Shown piece after piece: positions 53,451 to 61,756 of a stretch of 64,000 nt of DNA (positions are counted from its first letter, which is position 1; each line of letters begins with the position of its first letter). Source of the DNA: JALQUL01 sp964556425 (GTDB lineage Bacteria; Pseudomonadota; Gammaproteobacteria; Burkholderiales; Burkholderiaceae_C). Below the pieces are notes generated by a model. That model was given only the letters and a program-made list of their open reading frames with translations, was not told the origin of the DNA and did not search any database. The DNA lies in contig CAZKWC010000003.1 in assembly GCA_964556425.1 (NCBI GenBank), forward strand, positions 29,337 to 93,336, read 5' to 3'. The translations under genes were made by a program, and so were the position numbers.

Positions 53451-53775
53451 AAAACAATTCTTAAAAATAAAAGGCCAGCTTGTAAAAAGTTGGAACGAAC
53501 AAGTACATCAAGGAAGCTAAAGGATACACAAATATTCGCAAAAGCGACACTTATTTATCTAATTTAAACAATGCTCAATTTGCATAGCTAGATGTGTTTT
53601 TTTTAATACCCTATTTGTCAAGCTTTTTTTATTAATTTTCTTATTTATCAATTACTTTGATCAATTGCTTAAAAAGCAGTCACGCTAATGGAAGCCTTTA
53701 AAATAGGTACTTTCTACAAGTTATACCAAGCTTACCCACATCTTTATCCACAAATAATAGGAATAAATAAAAATC
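53451..53775. other. AT-rich intergenic region with DnaA-box-like sites
   Basis: This 325-bp region lies between divergent maeB and the lipoprotein gene. It is strongly AT-rich (T-runs around 53596-53655). A perfect DnaA-box 9-mer TTATCCACA (53744-53752) lies 12 bp from a one-mismatch TTACCCACA (53732-53740). No gene, hairpin or dnaA/rpmH context is present, so an origin is unlikely. Confidence 0.45.
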
Positions 53776-54285
53776 ATGAAATGGTTAAAAAACGGGATTT
53801 TATTAACAATTGGGATAAGTTTTTTAACGGCATGTGGCCATACTGAGCCCTTGCTCAAGCGACATTGGCCTATCAAGCCCGCTATAAGTGCAAGTGTTTT
53901 ATTTCAAGCTTGGCAAACAGCAGAGTATCAAGTGGCTGATTTTGATGGCTCCACTACTTTAGTAGTTGCTTTTCAACATTTTTGGGTACAGGGCCCAGAT
54001 GGTAAAACCTATGCTATTTCTGAAGCTCACTATCCCACCGCAAGTAATAAAACAGGTGGAGACAAAAGTGCCCAATTTAATGCGCAGGTATTACAGTGCT
54101 CTAGCCAAGTAGCCTTATTAGTTAATCCATCTACTCATCAACCAGCACAATTAATGCGGCAAGTCACTCAATCTAAAGAACAAGTTCAAGCTGTTTTAGC
54201 TCAACTGCAAGTAAGCTCTGTGACATCAGTTGGCAAAGGCTGTCACTTACTTGTCCTGCCTTTTGAAGCTAGCCTCCACAAATAA
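53776..54285 (+). CDS. Predicted lipoprotein of unknown function
   Basis: The 169-residue product has a lipoprotein signal (MKWLKNGILLTIGISFLTAC) with lipobox LTAC at Cys20, so it is probably attached to a membrane facing the periplasm. The remainder has no motif I recognise. Two further cysteines (LQCSSQ near residue 112 and GKGCHLL near 155) could form a disulfide. DNA composition resembles the neighbours. It precedes the GST gene by 54 bp and may share its transcript. Confidence 0.75.
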   Translation: MKWLKNGILLTIGISFLTACGHTEPLLKRHWPIKPAISASVLFQAWQTAEYQVADFDGSTTLVVAFQHFWVQGPDGKTYAISEAHYPTASNKTGGDKSAQFNAQVLQCSSQVALLVNPSTHQPAQLMRQVTQSKEQVQAVLAQLQVSSVTSVGKGCHLLVLPFEASLHK

Positions 54286-54339
54286 AATTAAATTGAGCTA
54301 CACTTTGCAAAAGTATTTTTTATTTGATGGGTATAAATA

Positions 54340-55038
54340 ATGATTGATTTGTATTACTGGACCACACCTAATGGTCACAAAATTACTATGTTTCTTGAAG
54401 AGGCTTTGTTGCCCTACCAATTGCATGCAGTTAACATTAGCCAAGGTGATCAATTCAAACCCGAATTCTTAAAAATTGCACCTAACAACAGAATTCCAGC
54501 CATTGTTGATAATGCCCCACTTGATGGCCAAGCACCTATTGCTATTTTTGAGTCAGGCGCTATCTTGTTATATTTAGCCGATAAAACAAAGCAATTTATA
54601 CCGCAAGATGTACGAGGCAGAAACGAGTGTTTACAGTGGTTGTTTTGGCAAATGGGCGGACTTGGGCCCATGGCAGGACAAAATCATCATTTTTGCCAAT
54701 ATGCCCCAGAAAAACTTCCCTATGCCATAGAACGTTATGTAAAAGAAACCTCTAGGTTGTACGGTGTACTCAATAAACAATTAGCCGATGGTCGCGATTA
54801 TATTTGTGGTGATTATTCAATTGCCGATATGGCTTGTTACCCATGGATTGTGCCGCATGAAAGACAAAGGCAAAATCTGCAAGATTTTCCGGCCCTTGCA
54901 AAATGGTTCGAAAGAATTGCGAATCGAGAAGCCACTATCAAGGCTTATGATGCTGGTAAAAGCATCAACACAGCTCCCACTGTAAATGAACAAGCAAAAA
55001 GTATTTTGTTTGGCCAGGATGCAAAAACAGTGATTTAA
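54340..55038 (+). CDS. Glutathione transferase, YfcG/YghU-like
   Basis: The 232-residue protein has a thioredoxin-fold N-terminus: IDLYYWTTPNGHKITMFLEEALLPY, NNRIPAIVD and IFESGAILLYLADK, where the ES pair binds glutathione. An all-helical C-terminus has LQWLFWQMGGLGPMAGQNHHF and YSIADMACYPWI. YfcG and YghU bind two glutathiones and reduce disulfides. The same activity is the best guess here, in the cytoplasm. It stands before a bidirectional terminator. Confidence 0.88.
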   Translation: MIDLYYWTTPNGHKITMFLEEALLPYQLHAVNISQGDQFKPEFLKIAPNNRIPAIVDNAPLDGQAPIAIFESGAILLYLADKTKQFIPQDVRGRNECLQWLFWQMGGLGPMAGQNHHFCQYAPEKLPYAIERYVKETSRLYGVLNKQLADGRDYICGDYSIADMACYPWIVPHERQRQNLQDFPALAKWFERIANREATIKAYDAGKSINTAPTVNEQAKSILFGQDAKTVI

Positions 55039-55045
55039 AAACGTT

Positions 55046-55075
55046 AAAAAAGCCATTTTTTAAATGGCTTTTTTC
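55046..55075. terminator. Bidirectional terminator between the GST and ROK genes
   Basis: AAAAAAGCCATTT (55046-55058) pairs perfectly with AAATGGCTTTTTT (55062-55074) around TTT. Confidence 0.92.
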
Positions 55076-55078
55076 GTT

Positions 55079-56341
55079 TTAGTCGAGGGCTTTTAAAAAC
55101 AAATCTCGATCGGGAGCAAAGTTTTCATGGAGTGGCAATAAAGCCCCGCCCAATGCGCCAGCATCATAACCAATATCACCAGCCACAATTTGTGCGGGCC
55201 ATAAACCTTCCCAGTTATAACGTGTTAGGGCCAAATTAGTTTGCTCTATGAGTCGCTCTAATAAGGGCTTTGAAGAGGAGCTGTCTATGACTACTGTTTT
55301 TACATCTAAGAAGGCCGTACCACTCACTATACTTTGTGCCAAACCCAAGGCTGCCTTATTTAGCCATGCTTGAGTGTGTTCCCAATAAGGCTCGGCAAGT
55401 GATCTTTCATCATAGGCTGCGGCGGCCAATAAATTCGCTTTAATGTAGCGTTGTTCTAACTCCCAAAGTGAGGCTAAACCCACTAGTTGTGCAGGAGCGA
55501 TATTTTCTGTGAGGGAAATGTCATCACTTGCGATGTGAATTGGCAATGAAGCCACTGCTCCAGCGTTGCCATGAACACCTGCATGTAAATGCGAATTGAG
55601 TACCAGGCCCCCCCCCACAAAGGTGTCGACAAAAATATATAAAAAACTTTTTAAATCACGGCCTCTACCGGCGACTAATTCAGCGACGCAGGCAGCTTGG
55701 GTATCTTTTACAAAAGAAACGGGAATATCGGTAAGTTGTTGCACTTGAGCACAAAGATCGATTTCATTCCATTGGTTAGCTGTGGTTTGAGAAACCCCTA
55801 ACATCTTATGCCAGCCTCCCATATTAAAAGGAGCTGCCACACCAATCCCAATTAATCGACTAGCAGATGCGCCAAGATAGTCAGTTATAAAAGCTAAATG
55901 GCTAGCAATGGCAGGCAACAGATCATCAATTTTTGGAAAATCATATTGCAGATTTTTCCTATGCCTGACAGCACCAGTAAAATCGACCAATAACAAATCC
56001 ATACTGCGGCGGCCTATTTTTACGCCTAAAGCATAAGCACCATCGGGATTAAGCGATAGCGGTATAGAGGGCTGACCAATTTTCCCGCGTACTGGGGCAT
56101 GATGAATTAATAAATCGTCTTCGGCCAAACGGGTCGTAATTAAACCAATGGTTTGCGCTGTTAAACCAGTAAGCCTTGCCAACTCGGCTTTAGGGACTTG
56201 GCCATGTAACCGGATGGCATGCAATACCACTCGTTCGTTAAATTGCCTCATGCCCACATGGTTGGAGCCACGAGGGCGAAGTACAGCAGGAGCTTTAATG
56301 TTGTTATTTGCAGAATCTTTCATAACAACATTATCACTCAC
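55079..56341 (-). CDS. ROK-family transcriptional regulator of the sugar transporter
   Basis: The 420-residue protein has an N-terminal winged helix (FNERVVLHAIRLHGQVPKAELARLTGLTAQTIGLITTRLAEDDL, about residues 33-77) and a C-terminal sugar-kinase-like ROK domain (YALGVKIGRRSMDLLLVDFTG; YIFVDTFVGGGLVLNSHLHAGVHGNAG). The CXCGXXGC zinc motif of classical ROK proteins is absent. The start is GTG at 56341, with AAGGA 11 nt upstream. It is the last gene of the minus-strand sugar ABC operon (14 bp after frcA) and is probably its sugar-responsive repressor. Confidence 0.88.
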   Translation of the reverse strand: MSDNVVMKDSANNNIKAPAVLRPRGSNHVGMRQFNERVVLHAIRLHGQVPKAELARLTGLTAQTIGLITTRLAEDDLLIHHAPVRGKIGQPSIPLSLNPDGAYALGVKIGRRSMDLLLVDFTGAVRHRKNLQYDFPKIDDLLPAIASHLAFITDYLGASASRLIGIGVAAPFNMGGWHKMLGVSQTTANQWNEIDLCAQVQQLTDIPVSFVKDTQAACVAELVAGRGRDLKSFLYIFVDTFVGGGLVLNSHLHAGVHGNAGAVASLPIHIASDDISLTENIAPAQLVGLASLWELEQRYIKANLLAAAAYDERSLAEPYWEHTQAWLNKAALGLAQSIVSGTAFLDVKTVVIDSSSSKPLLERLIEQTNLALTRYNWEGLWPAQIVAGDIGYDAGALGGALLPLHENFAPDRDLFLKALD

Positions 56342-56355
56342 ATTTTGAACTTTCC

Positions 56356-57165
56356 TTAAGCCAGTACTGACTCCGGTAACTCTTCAGGGCGTTTTGCACC
56401 TGTCATCACAGCGACCGTATCACTCATACTAATTGCTTTTGGATTAACAACTGTAGCACGCTTGCCGAGTCGTTGAATATGAATACGATCGGCAATTTCA
56501 AATACATGGGGCATATTGTGACTAATTAATATAACTGGCAAGCCTTTGTCTCTGACTCGTCTTATTAACTCAAGCACCATATTACCCTCTTTGACGCCTA
56601 ATGCCGCAGTTGGCTCATCCATAATCACCACATGCCTAGCAAATGCAGCCGCTCTGGCAACTGCTACGCACTGACGCTGACCACCCGATAAAGTTTCAAC
56701 TGCCTGAGTCATAGAGCGAATACCCACTTTAAGCTCTTCCATACGTTGAACGGCTTGAGTGAGCATTTCTTTCTTATCAATTAATCGCAGTAGTTTGCCC
56801 ACTGGATTTCCCTTGATAATCTCACGTCCTAAAAATAAGTTCTCGGCAATTGTCATGGCTGGAGCAACTGCTAAATCTTGATATACCGTTTCAATTCCTG
56901 CGCGGCGTGCGTGAATAGGTGATTTAAAGTGAACGGCTTTGCCATCTAAATATAACTCGCCAGAATCGGGGATGGTGGCACCTGATAAAGCTTTAATTAA
57001 AGATGATTTACCTGCACCGTTATCACCAATTACCGCCAAAATTTCGCCTGCACGAAGTTCAAAGTCGGTACCATCTAAGGCGGTCACTTGACCATAACGT
57101 TTGACCAGTCCTTTGGCCTGCATCACAATGGTGTGAGATGAAGTGTTTTGAGTGGCGCTTGACAT
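56356..57165 (-). CDS. frcA: Sugar ABC transporter ATPase (FrcA-like)
   Basis: The 269-residue single-ATPase subunit powers monosaccharide import. It has Walker A GDNGAGKSS (about 47-55), signature LSGGQRQ, Walker B VVIMDEPTAALG and switch His in LISHNMPHVFEIADRI. Many sugar importers (RbsA, XylG) carry two ATPase domains in one chain; the single-domain form fits the FrcA type. It lies 1 bp from frcC. The fructose assignment rests on the whole cluster. Confidence 0.88.
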   Translation of the reverse strand: MSSATQNTSSHTIVMQAKGLVKRYGQVTALDGTDFELRAGEILAVIGDNGAGKSSLIKALSGATIPDSGELYLDGKAVHFKSPIHARRAGIETVYQDLAVAPAMTIAENLFLGREIIKGNPVGKLLRLIDKKEMLTQAVQRMEELKVGIRSMTQAVETLSGGQRQCVAVARAAAFARHVVIMDEPTAALGVKEGNMVLELIRRVRDKGLPVILISHNMPHVFEIADRIHIQRLGKRATVVNPKAISMSDTVAVMTGAKRPEELPESVLA

Positions 57166-57166
57166 A

Positions 57167-58123
57167 TTAACGTGCTCCTTTGCGAGACATTTGATCGAGG
57201 GCTACCGCCAAAATAACCAAAATACCAGTGATTAAAGTTTGGACTACCGAAGCAACCCCCATTAGGGTAAGGCCGTTACGAAACACTCCCACAATAACTG
57301 CCCCTACCATAGAACCTAAAATAATTCCGCGTCCACCAAATAAACTAGTACCGCCTAATACCACTGCTGTAATGGTATCTAAGTTTTCTGTTTGGCCAGC
57401 TTGTGGATCACCCACACCAGTTCTGGCAATTGATAACAAGGCTGCAATGCCATAAAAGAAGCCTGCCAACACATACACCGATAACAATACACGATCGACA
57501 TTAATACCGGTTAATCGAGCCGTTTCAGGATGATTGCCAACTGCATATAAATGACGACCAGGGGCAGTGTCGTTAAGAGCTCGCCAAACCAGAATATAAA
57601 TACCCACCATTAATAAAGTGCCATAACTTATTTGCGTGCCGCCCACTGCAAAGGTATTGCCAATAAAGGTGAGCGATTCAGGTAAATTGGTAACCGTTTG
57701 AGACTGAGAATAAAGTTGAGTAACCGCAAAGGCAATATTCATAGTGCCTAAGGTCACAATAAATGATGGTAGTTTTGCCCTTGTGACTAATAAGCCGTTT
57801 AACATACCAAAGGATGCGGTGACTGCAATACCCGCACTTACTGCCAGCGCTGGGTGCACACCATTTTCTACTGCTAGTTTAGTAATGACCATAGACCCTA
57901 GCGCCATGACCATACCACAGGATAAATCAATACCTGCGGTCAAAATAATAAGCGTTTGTCCAATGGCTAACAAACCCACTACCATGACTTGTTGCAATAC
58001 CAAAGATAAATTATCACCCGTTAAAAATCGGTCTGATTGGCTTGCAAAAAATAGGCAGGCGGCAGCTAGTGCTATCCAAGGTCCTAGTGCATTCCAAGGA
58101 ATGGGTGTGGAATTTTTAGTCAT
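57167..58123 (-). CDS. frcC: Sugar ABC transporter permease (FrcC-like)
   Basis: The 318-residue inner-membrane protein has eight to ten hydrophobic segments and the CUT2 permease blocks IGQTLIILTAGIDLSCGMVMALGS and NLDTITAVVLGGTSLFGGRGIILGSMVGAV. RbsC-like family members import monosaccharides. It lies between frcB and frcA on the minus strand. The 184-bp gap to frcB contains a partial terminator that may lower its expression relative to frcB. Confidence 0.9.
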   Translation of the reverse strand: MTKNSTPIPWNALGPWIALAAACLFFASQSDRFLTGDNLSLVLQQVMVVGLLAIGQTLIILTAGIDLSCGMVMALGSMVITKLAVENGVHPALAVSAGIAVTASFGMLNGLLVTRAKLPSFIVTLGTMNIAFAVTQLYSQSQTVTNLPESLTFIGNTFAVGGTQISYGTLLMVGIYILVWRALNDTAPGRHLYAVGNHPETARLTGINVDRVLLSVYVLAGFFYGIAALLSIARTGVGDPQAGQTENLDTITAVVLGGTSLFGGRGIILGSMVGAVIVGVFRNGLTLMGVASVVQTLITGILVILAVALDQMSRKGAR

Positions 58124-58137
58124 GGTGTGTTCACCTT

Positions 58138-58290
58138 GTTGTGAATCAAAAAATCAAAAAAGAAAAAGAAAACCAAAATAATAAGGGACCCCTATCTTAA
58201 AGATGGGCGGTTGCAAAAATCATTACGAAAAAGTCCCGTAACGCCTGAACTGCCACTTACTTCAAACAGGTGTCCCTACCCCTTATCAAC
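58138..58290 (-). promoter_or_regulatory. Intercistronic attenuator-like structure between frcB and frcC
   Basis: ATAAGGG (58181-58187) is inverted at 58280-58286, and AGGGAC (58184-58189) at 58272-58277, so the frcB-frcC spacer RNA can close into long alternative stems. It is followed by a very U-rich tract (58138-58180). Such a partial terminator would yield more binding protein than permease, as is common in sugar ABC operons. Confidence 0.5.
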
Positions 58291-58307
58291 TTAAAAAGTA
58301 GAAGAGA

Positions 58308-59303
58308 TTATTTTTTACCCCAGCATAAATCTAAACCCACTTTAGTGTCTTTGCTGTCAACGCCAGCAACTGCTTTACCAGCAATTAAAGTAACACCTGT
58401 GTCGGTATAGCCTGATGATTTTTTGCCACCTTTTGCATAATCAACACCAGCGGCTACACCCATTGCCGCCATTTTTAATGGATATTGTTGTGATGTCGCA
58501 GCAATAATGCCAGATGCGGTATCTTTGATACCCTGGCAACCACCGTCAACAGAAACAATCGTCACACCTTTTTCTTTACCTGCTTTTTTCAAGGCATTGT
58601 AGGCACCTGCTGCTGCTGGCTCGTTAATGGTGTAAACCAAGTTGATATCTGGATTTTTTTGCAAGCAGTTTTCCATTGCAGTCTGACCTTTGGCTGCATC
58701 ACCAAAGCTATCGGCCATACAAACAACGGCGGCATCTTTAGACAATTCATTTGATTTAGCATCGGCTGCTGGCAAGCCAAAACCCTTCATAAAACCATTG
58801 TGGCGTTGTGCGCCTACTGGATGGCCAGGGAATAAATCAAGAGTTGCAATTTTGGCTGTTTTGCCGCCTAAAGCAGCTTTTGCATATTGACCAATTAAAA
58901 CACCTGCTTTGTAGTTATCTGTAGCAAATAATGCGTCTGCAGCATCTACTGGTGAATCAAGTGCAATCACTTGAACGCCTTTAGCTTGTACCTTTTTGAT
59001 GGCTGGCACTACGGCATCGCCTGAAGCAGTAATCAAAATTGTTTTTGCGCCAGCTGAAGTCATATTTTCTAAGGCAGCGATTTGGCTGGCGGTGTCGCCA
59101 TCTTGTTTGCCTGCCGCTGTTAACAATTTAGCGCCTAATTTAGTCGCTTCGGCTTGGGCGCCTTCTTTCATTTTGACAAAGAAAGGGTTGGTTTCAGTTT
59201 TGGTGATCAAACCAATGATAGGTTGGTCAGCAGCCACTGCAGAAGTTGCAGCGGTTACAGCGAGTGCCAATGTGCTAAGGCTCAAAATAGTAGAAAATTT
59301 CAT
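58308..59303 (-). CDS. frcB: Sugar ABC transporter substrate-binding protein (FrcB-like)
   Basis: This is a periplasmic type I binding protein, 331 residues. It has a signal peptide (MKFSTILSLSTLALAVTAATSAVA) and then PIIGLITKTETNPFFVKMKEGAQ, IALDSPVDAADALFATDNYKAGVLIGQ, DLFPGHPVGAQRHNGFMKG and VSVDGGCQGIKD, which are most like fructose-binding FrcB. I choose the second start, the ATG at 59303, 6 nt after AGAGG, over an adjacent GTG (59306). It is first in frcBCA. A promoter with an overlapping palindrome lies upstream. Confidence 0.92.
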   Translation of the reverse strand: MKFSTILSLSTLALAVTAATSAVAADQPIIGLITKTETNPFFVKMKEGAQAEATKLGAKLLTAAGKQDGDTASQIAALENMTSAGAKTILITASGDAVVPAIKKVQAKGVQVIALDSPVDAADALFATDNYKAGVLIGQYAKAALGGKTAKIATLDLFPGHPVGAQRHNGFMKGFGLPAADAKSNELSKDAAVVCMADSFGDAAKGQTAMENCLQKNPDINLVYTINEPAAAGAYNALKKAGKEKGVTIVSVDGGCQGIKDTASGIIAATSQQYPLKMAAMGVAAGVDYAKGGKKSSGYTDTGVTLIAGKAVAGVDSKDTKVGLDLCWGKK

Positions 59304-59385
59304 CACAATCCTCTTGGGTTGAAGTGGCTAACTAAATTTGGGGTTTAATCCCAAAACTGATACTCTTTGTTGTGCGAGTGGCTAG

Positions 59386-59416
59386 ACTATAACCGCCCTT
59401 GATTAAATAAATCAAG
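59386..59416 (-). promoter_or_regulatory. frcB promoter overlapped by a 19-bp operator-like palindrome
   Basis: CTTGATT-AAATA-AATCAAG (59398-59416) is a perfect inverted repeat. On the minus strand its TTGATT (59415-59410) serves as -35, with 18 bp to TATAGT (59391-59386). A repressor bound here, most simply the ROK protein, would block frcB and could also affect the divergent kinase gene. Confidence 0.65.
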
Positions 59417-59483
59417 TTACTTTAGTTATCGAAAACCCTAAGTTAGTGCAAAAAACTCATCAAAATATCAAATAAAGGTCTAT

Positions 59484-60116
59484 ATGAACACTTTTAGTGC
59501 CAAAAGTCTTGAACGTTTACATCAATTATTAGCCAAACCAGGAAGAAAAATTCTCGGAATAGTGGGCCCTCCTGGAGCCGGAAAATCCACCTTGGCACAA
59601 AATTTAGTACGATTTTGCAATCAAGAATTAGCTATACAAGCCCAGTATTTGCCCATGGATGGATATCACTTGGCACAAAAAGAGCTAGAGCGATTGGGTA
59701 GAGCCGATCGCAAAGGCGCACCCGATACTTTTGATGCAGCGGGATATTGCCATTTATTAAAAAGGCTACGTCAGCAAGAAACGGATGAAGTGGTTTACGC
59801 ACCCGACTTTCAACGTGAAATTGAAGAACCAATTGCAGGCGCTATTGCCCTTTTTGCATCGACCGAATTAATCATTACCGAGGGTAATTATTTATTGATG
59901 GAACAAGATGGATGGGCAGGGGCTAGCTCTGCTTTAGATGAAGTATGGTATTTGGATGTGGACCCAAAGATTCGCTTATATCGATTGCTCAAGCGCCATA
60001 TTCAGTTTGGACGCAATAAAGAAGACGCGATGGCTTGGATTGAAAATACCGATGAACCCAATGCCATCAAAATATTAGCCACTCGTGAGAGAGCAAATTT
60101 TTGCACAGAAGAATAG
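59484..60116 (+). CDS. frcK: P-loop sugar/nucleoside kinase family (FrcK-like)
   Basis: The 210-residue cytoplasmic protein resembles uridine kinase/PanK-like phosphotransferases. It has Walker A GIVGPPGAGKSTLAQ (about residues 25-39), LPMDGYHLAQKELERLGRADRKGAPDTFD, FQREIEEP, ITEGNYLL (Walker B-like) and VWYLDVDPKIRLYRLLKRHIQFGR. In Sinorhizobium the fructose transporter genes frcBCA sit beside a kinase-like gene frcK. The same grouping is seen here, but divergent. The substrate is not proven. Confidence 0.85.
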   Translation: MNTFSAKSLERLHQLLAKPGRKILGIVGPPGAGKSTLAQNLVRFCNQELAIQAQYLPMDGYHLAQKELERLGRADRKGAPDTFDAAGYCHLLKRLRQQETDEVVYAPDFQREIEEPIAGAIALFASTELIITEGNYLLMEQDGWAGASSALDEVWYLDVDPKIRLYRLLKRHIQFGRNKEDAMAWIENTDEPNAIKILATRERANFCTEE

Positions 60117-60128
60117 ATGACTCAAAAC

Positions 60129-60163
60129 AAAAAAGCCTTTTGCAAAATACAAAAGGCTTTTTT
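60129..60163. terminator. Bidirectional terminator between frcK and serS
   Basis: AAAAAAGCCTTTTG (60129-60142) pairs perfectly with CAAAAGGCTTTTTT (60150-60163) around a 7-nt loop. Confidence 0.92.
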
Positions 60164-60198
60164 AGTTGGAGATAAATGAAAATAATTGGTTAAGCTTA

Positions 60199-61542
60199 TT
60201 ATGCTTTTAAGACTTCAACACCGCCCATATAAGGCCTTAAAACATCAGGGACTGTAATAGAACCGTCTTGGTTTTGGTAGTTTTCAAGGACTGCCACCAT
60301 AGCTCGGCCCACCGCCACACCAGAGCCGTTTAAGGTATGTACTAACTCGTTTTTACCTTGTGCATTTTTAAAGCGAGCTTGCATACGACGAGCTTGGAAT
60401 GCTTCGCAATTAGACACAGAACTGATTTCACGATAGGTGTTTTGTGCTGGTACCCAGACTTCAAGATCATATGTCTTAGCAGCGCCAAAACCCATATCAC
60501 CAGTACACAAACTCATTACGCGATAAGGCAAACCAAGGCGTTGCAAAATAATTTCTGCGTGTTGCACCATTTCATCCAAGGCTTGATAGCTGGTGTCTGG
60601 ATGCACAATTTGCACCATCTCTACTTTGTCGAATTGATGTTGACGAATTAAACCACGAGTATCTCGGCCAGCACTACCAGCTTCAGAGCGGAAGCATGGA
60701 GTGTGTGCGGTTAAACGCATAGGCAATTGGTCTTCTGACAAAATCTCGTCACGAACCAAATTAGTTAGTGGTACTTCGCTGGTCGGAATTAAATACAAAG
60801 CGGTATGATCGGGTTGCTCTTCACCGTCTTGACCACCTTTTTTAGCCGCAAACAAATCACCTTCAAATTTAGGCAATTGACCAGTTCCGTACAAACTTTC
60901 ACCGTTGACCATATAAGGGACATAACATTCGGTATAGCCGTGTTCGGTGGTGTGTACATCCAACATAAACTGAGCTAGAGCACGGTGCAAACGGGCAATT
61001 GGGCCTTTCATCACTGAAAAACGTGAACCCGTTAATTTAGTGGCTGATTCAAAATCTAAACCTAGTGGCTCGGCTAATTCGACGTGGTCTTTGGGCGTAA
61101 AGCCTAAATTAGCAGCTTGATTGTCTGGGCTACCATTTGGTGCCCAACGACGCACTTCAATATTGCCGTGCTCGTCGGAGCCTACAGGAACAGAAGCGTG
61201 GGGTAAATTAGGCAAGGCAGTGAGCACTTGTTGCATTTGTGCTTGAATCACTTCAAGACGGGCCGCTGATACATCGAGTTCAATTTTGATTTCCGCTACT
61301 TGCGCCATAACGCTATCGAGTTCGGCTTGACCTGCAGCTCCTTGACCTTTTAATTGACCAATTTTTTTGGATAGGCTATTGCGACCACTTTGTAATTCTT
61401 CTGTTCGAGTCTGAATCGCTTTACGCTCGGCTTCTAGGCTGGTAAAAGCATCAACGTCCAAATAGGGCTGTGGGTTTTTACGTGCTAACAAACGTTCTAA
61501 AACGCTGTTAAGGTCTTTGCGGAGTAAGTTAATATCTAGCAT
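60199..61542 (-). CDS. serS: Seryl-tRNA synthetase
   Basis: SerS charges tRNA-Ser and the selenocysteine tRNA. The N-terminal coiled-coil arm (about residues 28-105) contacts the tRNA long arm. The class II core has motif 2 (TPCFRSEAGSAGRDTRGLIRQHQFDKVEMVQ) and motif 3 (NGSGVAVGRAMVAVLENYQ), with TYREISSVSNCEAFQARR. At 447 residues it is longer than E. coli SerS by a short acidic insertion (AAKKGGQDGEEQPDHTAL) near residue 240. It is alone and capped by a terminator. Confidence 0.97.
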   Translation of the reverse strand: MLDINLLRKDLNSVLERLLARKNPQPYLDVDAFTSLEAERKAIQTRTEELQSGRNSLSKKIGQLKGQGAAGQAELDSVMAQVAEIKIELDVSAARLEVIQAQMQQVLTALPNLPHASVPVGSDEHGNIEVRRWAPNGSPDNQAANLGFTPKDHVELAEPLGLDFESATKLTGSRFSVMKGPIARLHRALAQFMLDVHTTEHGYTECYVPYMVNGESLYGTGQLPKFEGDLFAAKKGGQDGEEQPDHTALYLIPTSEVPLTNLVRDEILSEDQLPMRLTAHTPCFRSEAGSAGRDTRGLIRQHQFDKVEMVQIVHPDTSYQALDEMVQHAEIILQRLGLPYRVMSLCTGDMGFGAAKTYDLEVWVPAQNTYREISSVSNCEAFQARRMQARFKNAQGKNELVHTLNGSGVAVGRAMVAVLENYQNQDGSITVPDVLRPYMGGVEVLKA

Positions 61543-61756
61543 GATGAAATTAGAGTCTGTAATGGGCTTATTTTACCCCGAGGTAAAGAATTTCTAAATA
61601 CAGAACTTGAAAACTAACCATTCCCAGTATTTTTCTTGATATAAAACACACTTTCAAGACTCTATTGGCTGGTAGACTCATGCTATTAGGGCATGGTAAA
61701 TAGTTCCCACCCCAAAATTTTAGCTTGGCAAGCCAACTCATAACCTCTACACAATC

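Noticed and set aside
53451..53775. Replication origin
   Set aside because: Only two DnaA-like boxes and no dnaA, dnaN, rpmH or gidA nearby; one perfect 9-mer is expected by chance in a window of this size.
57744..58181. 145-codon open frame opposite frcC
   Set aside because: Mirror of a membrane-protein gene; no independent support.
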